Assembly (NCBI GenBank): GCA_946186725.1
Contig: CAMHOI010000007.1
Coordinates: 1 to 13,557 of the forward strand
Reading direction: 5' to 3'
DNA: 13,557 nucleotides
From: an uncultured Clostridia bacterium
Lineage (GTDB): Bacteria; Bacillota; Clostridia; Oscillospirales; Acutalibacteraceae
Made by a program: the position numbers and the translations under genes. This document shows, piece after piece, positions 13,026 through 13,557 of the stretch. Within the stretch, counting starts at the first letter, position 1; the number at the start of each line of letters is the position of its first letter. The notes below the pieces were generated by a model. That model did not search any database and was not told the DNA's origin. It saw nothing but the letters and a program-made list of their open reading frames with translations.

Positions 13026-13557
13026 GGCTTGTCCAGCTCCTGCGCGACGGAGGCAAGCGCCGCCTTTTTGGCTTCTGCCAGGGACAGGTTCAGTTCGCAC
13101 CCTGCGGCGCGCAGATGACCGCCCCCGCCCAGACGGCCGCAGATGGCGGACGCGTCGATGGGTTCCACCGTTCGCACGGAGACCTTGTAGCGGTCGGGCC
13201 CCTTGTAGCGGAAGGTCAGGCCCGCCTGAACGCCCTCGACCTGCCGGGTCAGGGCGGTGATGCCCTCCAGCTCGCCGGGGGTGGTCATGGCCTCCATCTC
13301 CTCGGTCACCACGATCAGCGCACAGCGGTCGTCGAAATGGTATTCCATGCTCTCCAGCGCCATGCGCTCCACCTCCAGGCGGGCGCGCGACTTGGTGTCG
13401 AACATGATGCGGTTGATCTCGCCGTAGGGCGCCCCCGCCTCGATGAGACGGGCGGCGATCTCGTGCGTTTTGGCGGAGGTATTGGTGAATTTGAAGCAGC
13501 CGGTGTCGGTGGCGATCCCGGTGTACAGGCAGGCCGCGATCTCCGCGTCCATCTCCA
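13013..13557 (-). CDS. nrnA: DHH/DHHA1 phosphoesterase, NrnA-like (5' end outside the window)
   Basis: Only the C-terminal 181 or so residues are present; the frame runs off the right edge. LYTGIATDTGCFKFTNTSAKT and the DHHA1-domain motif GGGGHLRAAGC, with an intervening domain linker, identify a NrnA-type enzyme. Such enzymes degrade short oligoribonucleotides (nanoRNAs) and may dephosphorylate pAp. The N-terminal DHH motif is outside the window, so activity cannot be checked. Its position directly before truB and ribF, with a 13-nt overlap, is the usual Firmicute arrangement and supports NrnA rather than RecJ. The ATG at 13552 is internal, not the start. Confidence 0.9.
   Translation of the reverse strand, partial: EMDAEIAACLYTGIATDTGCFKFTNTSAKTHEIAARLIEAGAPYGEINRIMFDTKSRARLEVERMALESMEYHFDDRCALIVVTEEMEAMTTPGELEGITALTRQVEGVQAGLTFRYKGPDRYKVSVRTVEPIDASAICGRLGGGGHLRAAGCELNLSLAEAKKAALASVAQELDKPCRD

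Noticed and set aside
1..13557. Mobile elements, prophage, CRISPR, defence genes, tRNA or rRNA
   Set aside because: No transposase, integrase, terminal repeats, spaced direct repeats or RNA-gene signatures were seen; all large frames that look real are housekeeping or metabolic genes.

Overview
The window is ordinary, gene-dense bacterial chromosome. The DNA is GC-rich with strong GC bias at third codon positions, while promoters sit in short AT-rich islands. Shine-Dalgarno sequences are strong (AGGAGG type), GTG starts are common, and gene content includes CarD-family regulator, GTP-type PEP carboxykinase, a nrnA-truB-ribF cluster and a YwlE-like phosphatase. This suggests a GC-rich anaerobic Firmicute of class Clostridia, possibly an Oscillospirales- or Christensenellales-like lineage; the finer placement is a guess. 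I see no transposase, phage gene, integrase, CRISPR array, tRNA or rRNA.

Layout from left to right. (1) The last codons of an unidentified gene and its terminator. (2) A CarD-family regulator (+) with its own promoter. (3) A PfkB-family 2-keto-3-deoxygluconate kinase (+), apparently a single-gene unit with its own promoter and a bidirectional terminator. (4) A minus-strand operon dus - DUF2461 - rnhA (tRNA dihydrouridine synthase, unknown protein, RNase HI) with overlapping genes. (5) A divergent plus-strand operon polA - YwlE-like phosphatase - rimI - tsaD, with 12-, -4- and -4-nt junctions, combining DNA repair/replication, protein dephosphorylation, ribosomal protein acetylation and tRNA t6A synthesis. 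(6) pckG (GTP-dependent PEP carboxykinase) with a DUF4867 protein 15 nt behind it, driven by a strong promoter with several possible operator elements, and ended by a terminator. (7) A convergent minus-strand operon nrnA (cut by the window edge) - truB - ribF.

Five promoters could be read directly. All five carry an extended -10 (TGn before the hexamer) and an exact 17-bp spacer. Several starts should be moved from the longest reading frame to an internal codon with a well-placed Shine-Dalgarno, notably polA (4276), kdgK (963), pckG (8786), tsaD (7640), dus (4140), truB (13025) and ribF (12141).

I did not find a convincing new biological system. The points most worth a second look are the layered control region of pckG, the pckG-DUF4867 pair, the arginine-phosphatase-like gene inside the polA-tsaD operon, and the absence of tsaB/tsaE next to rimI-tsaD.
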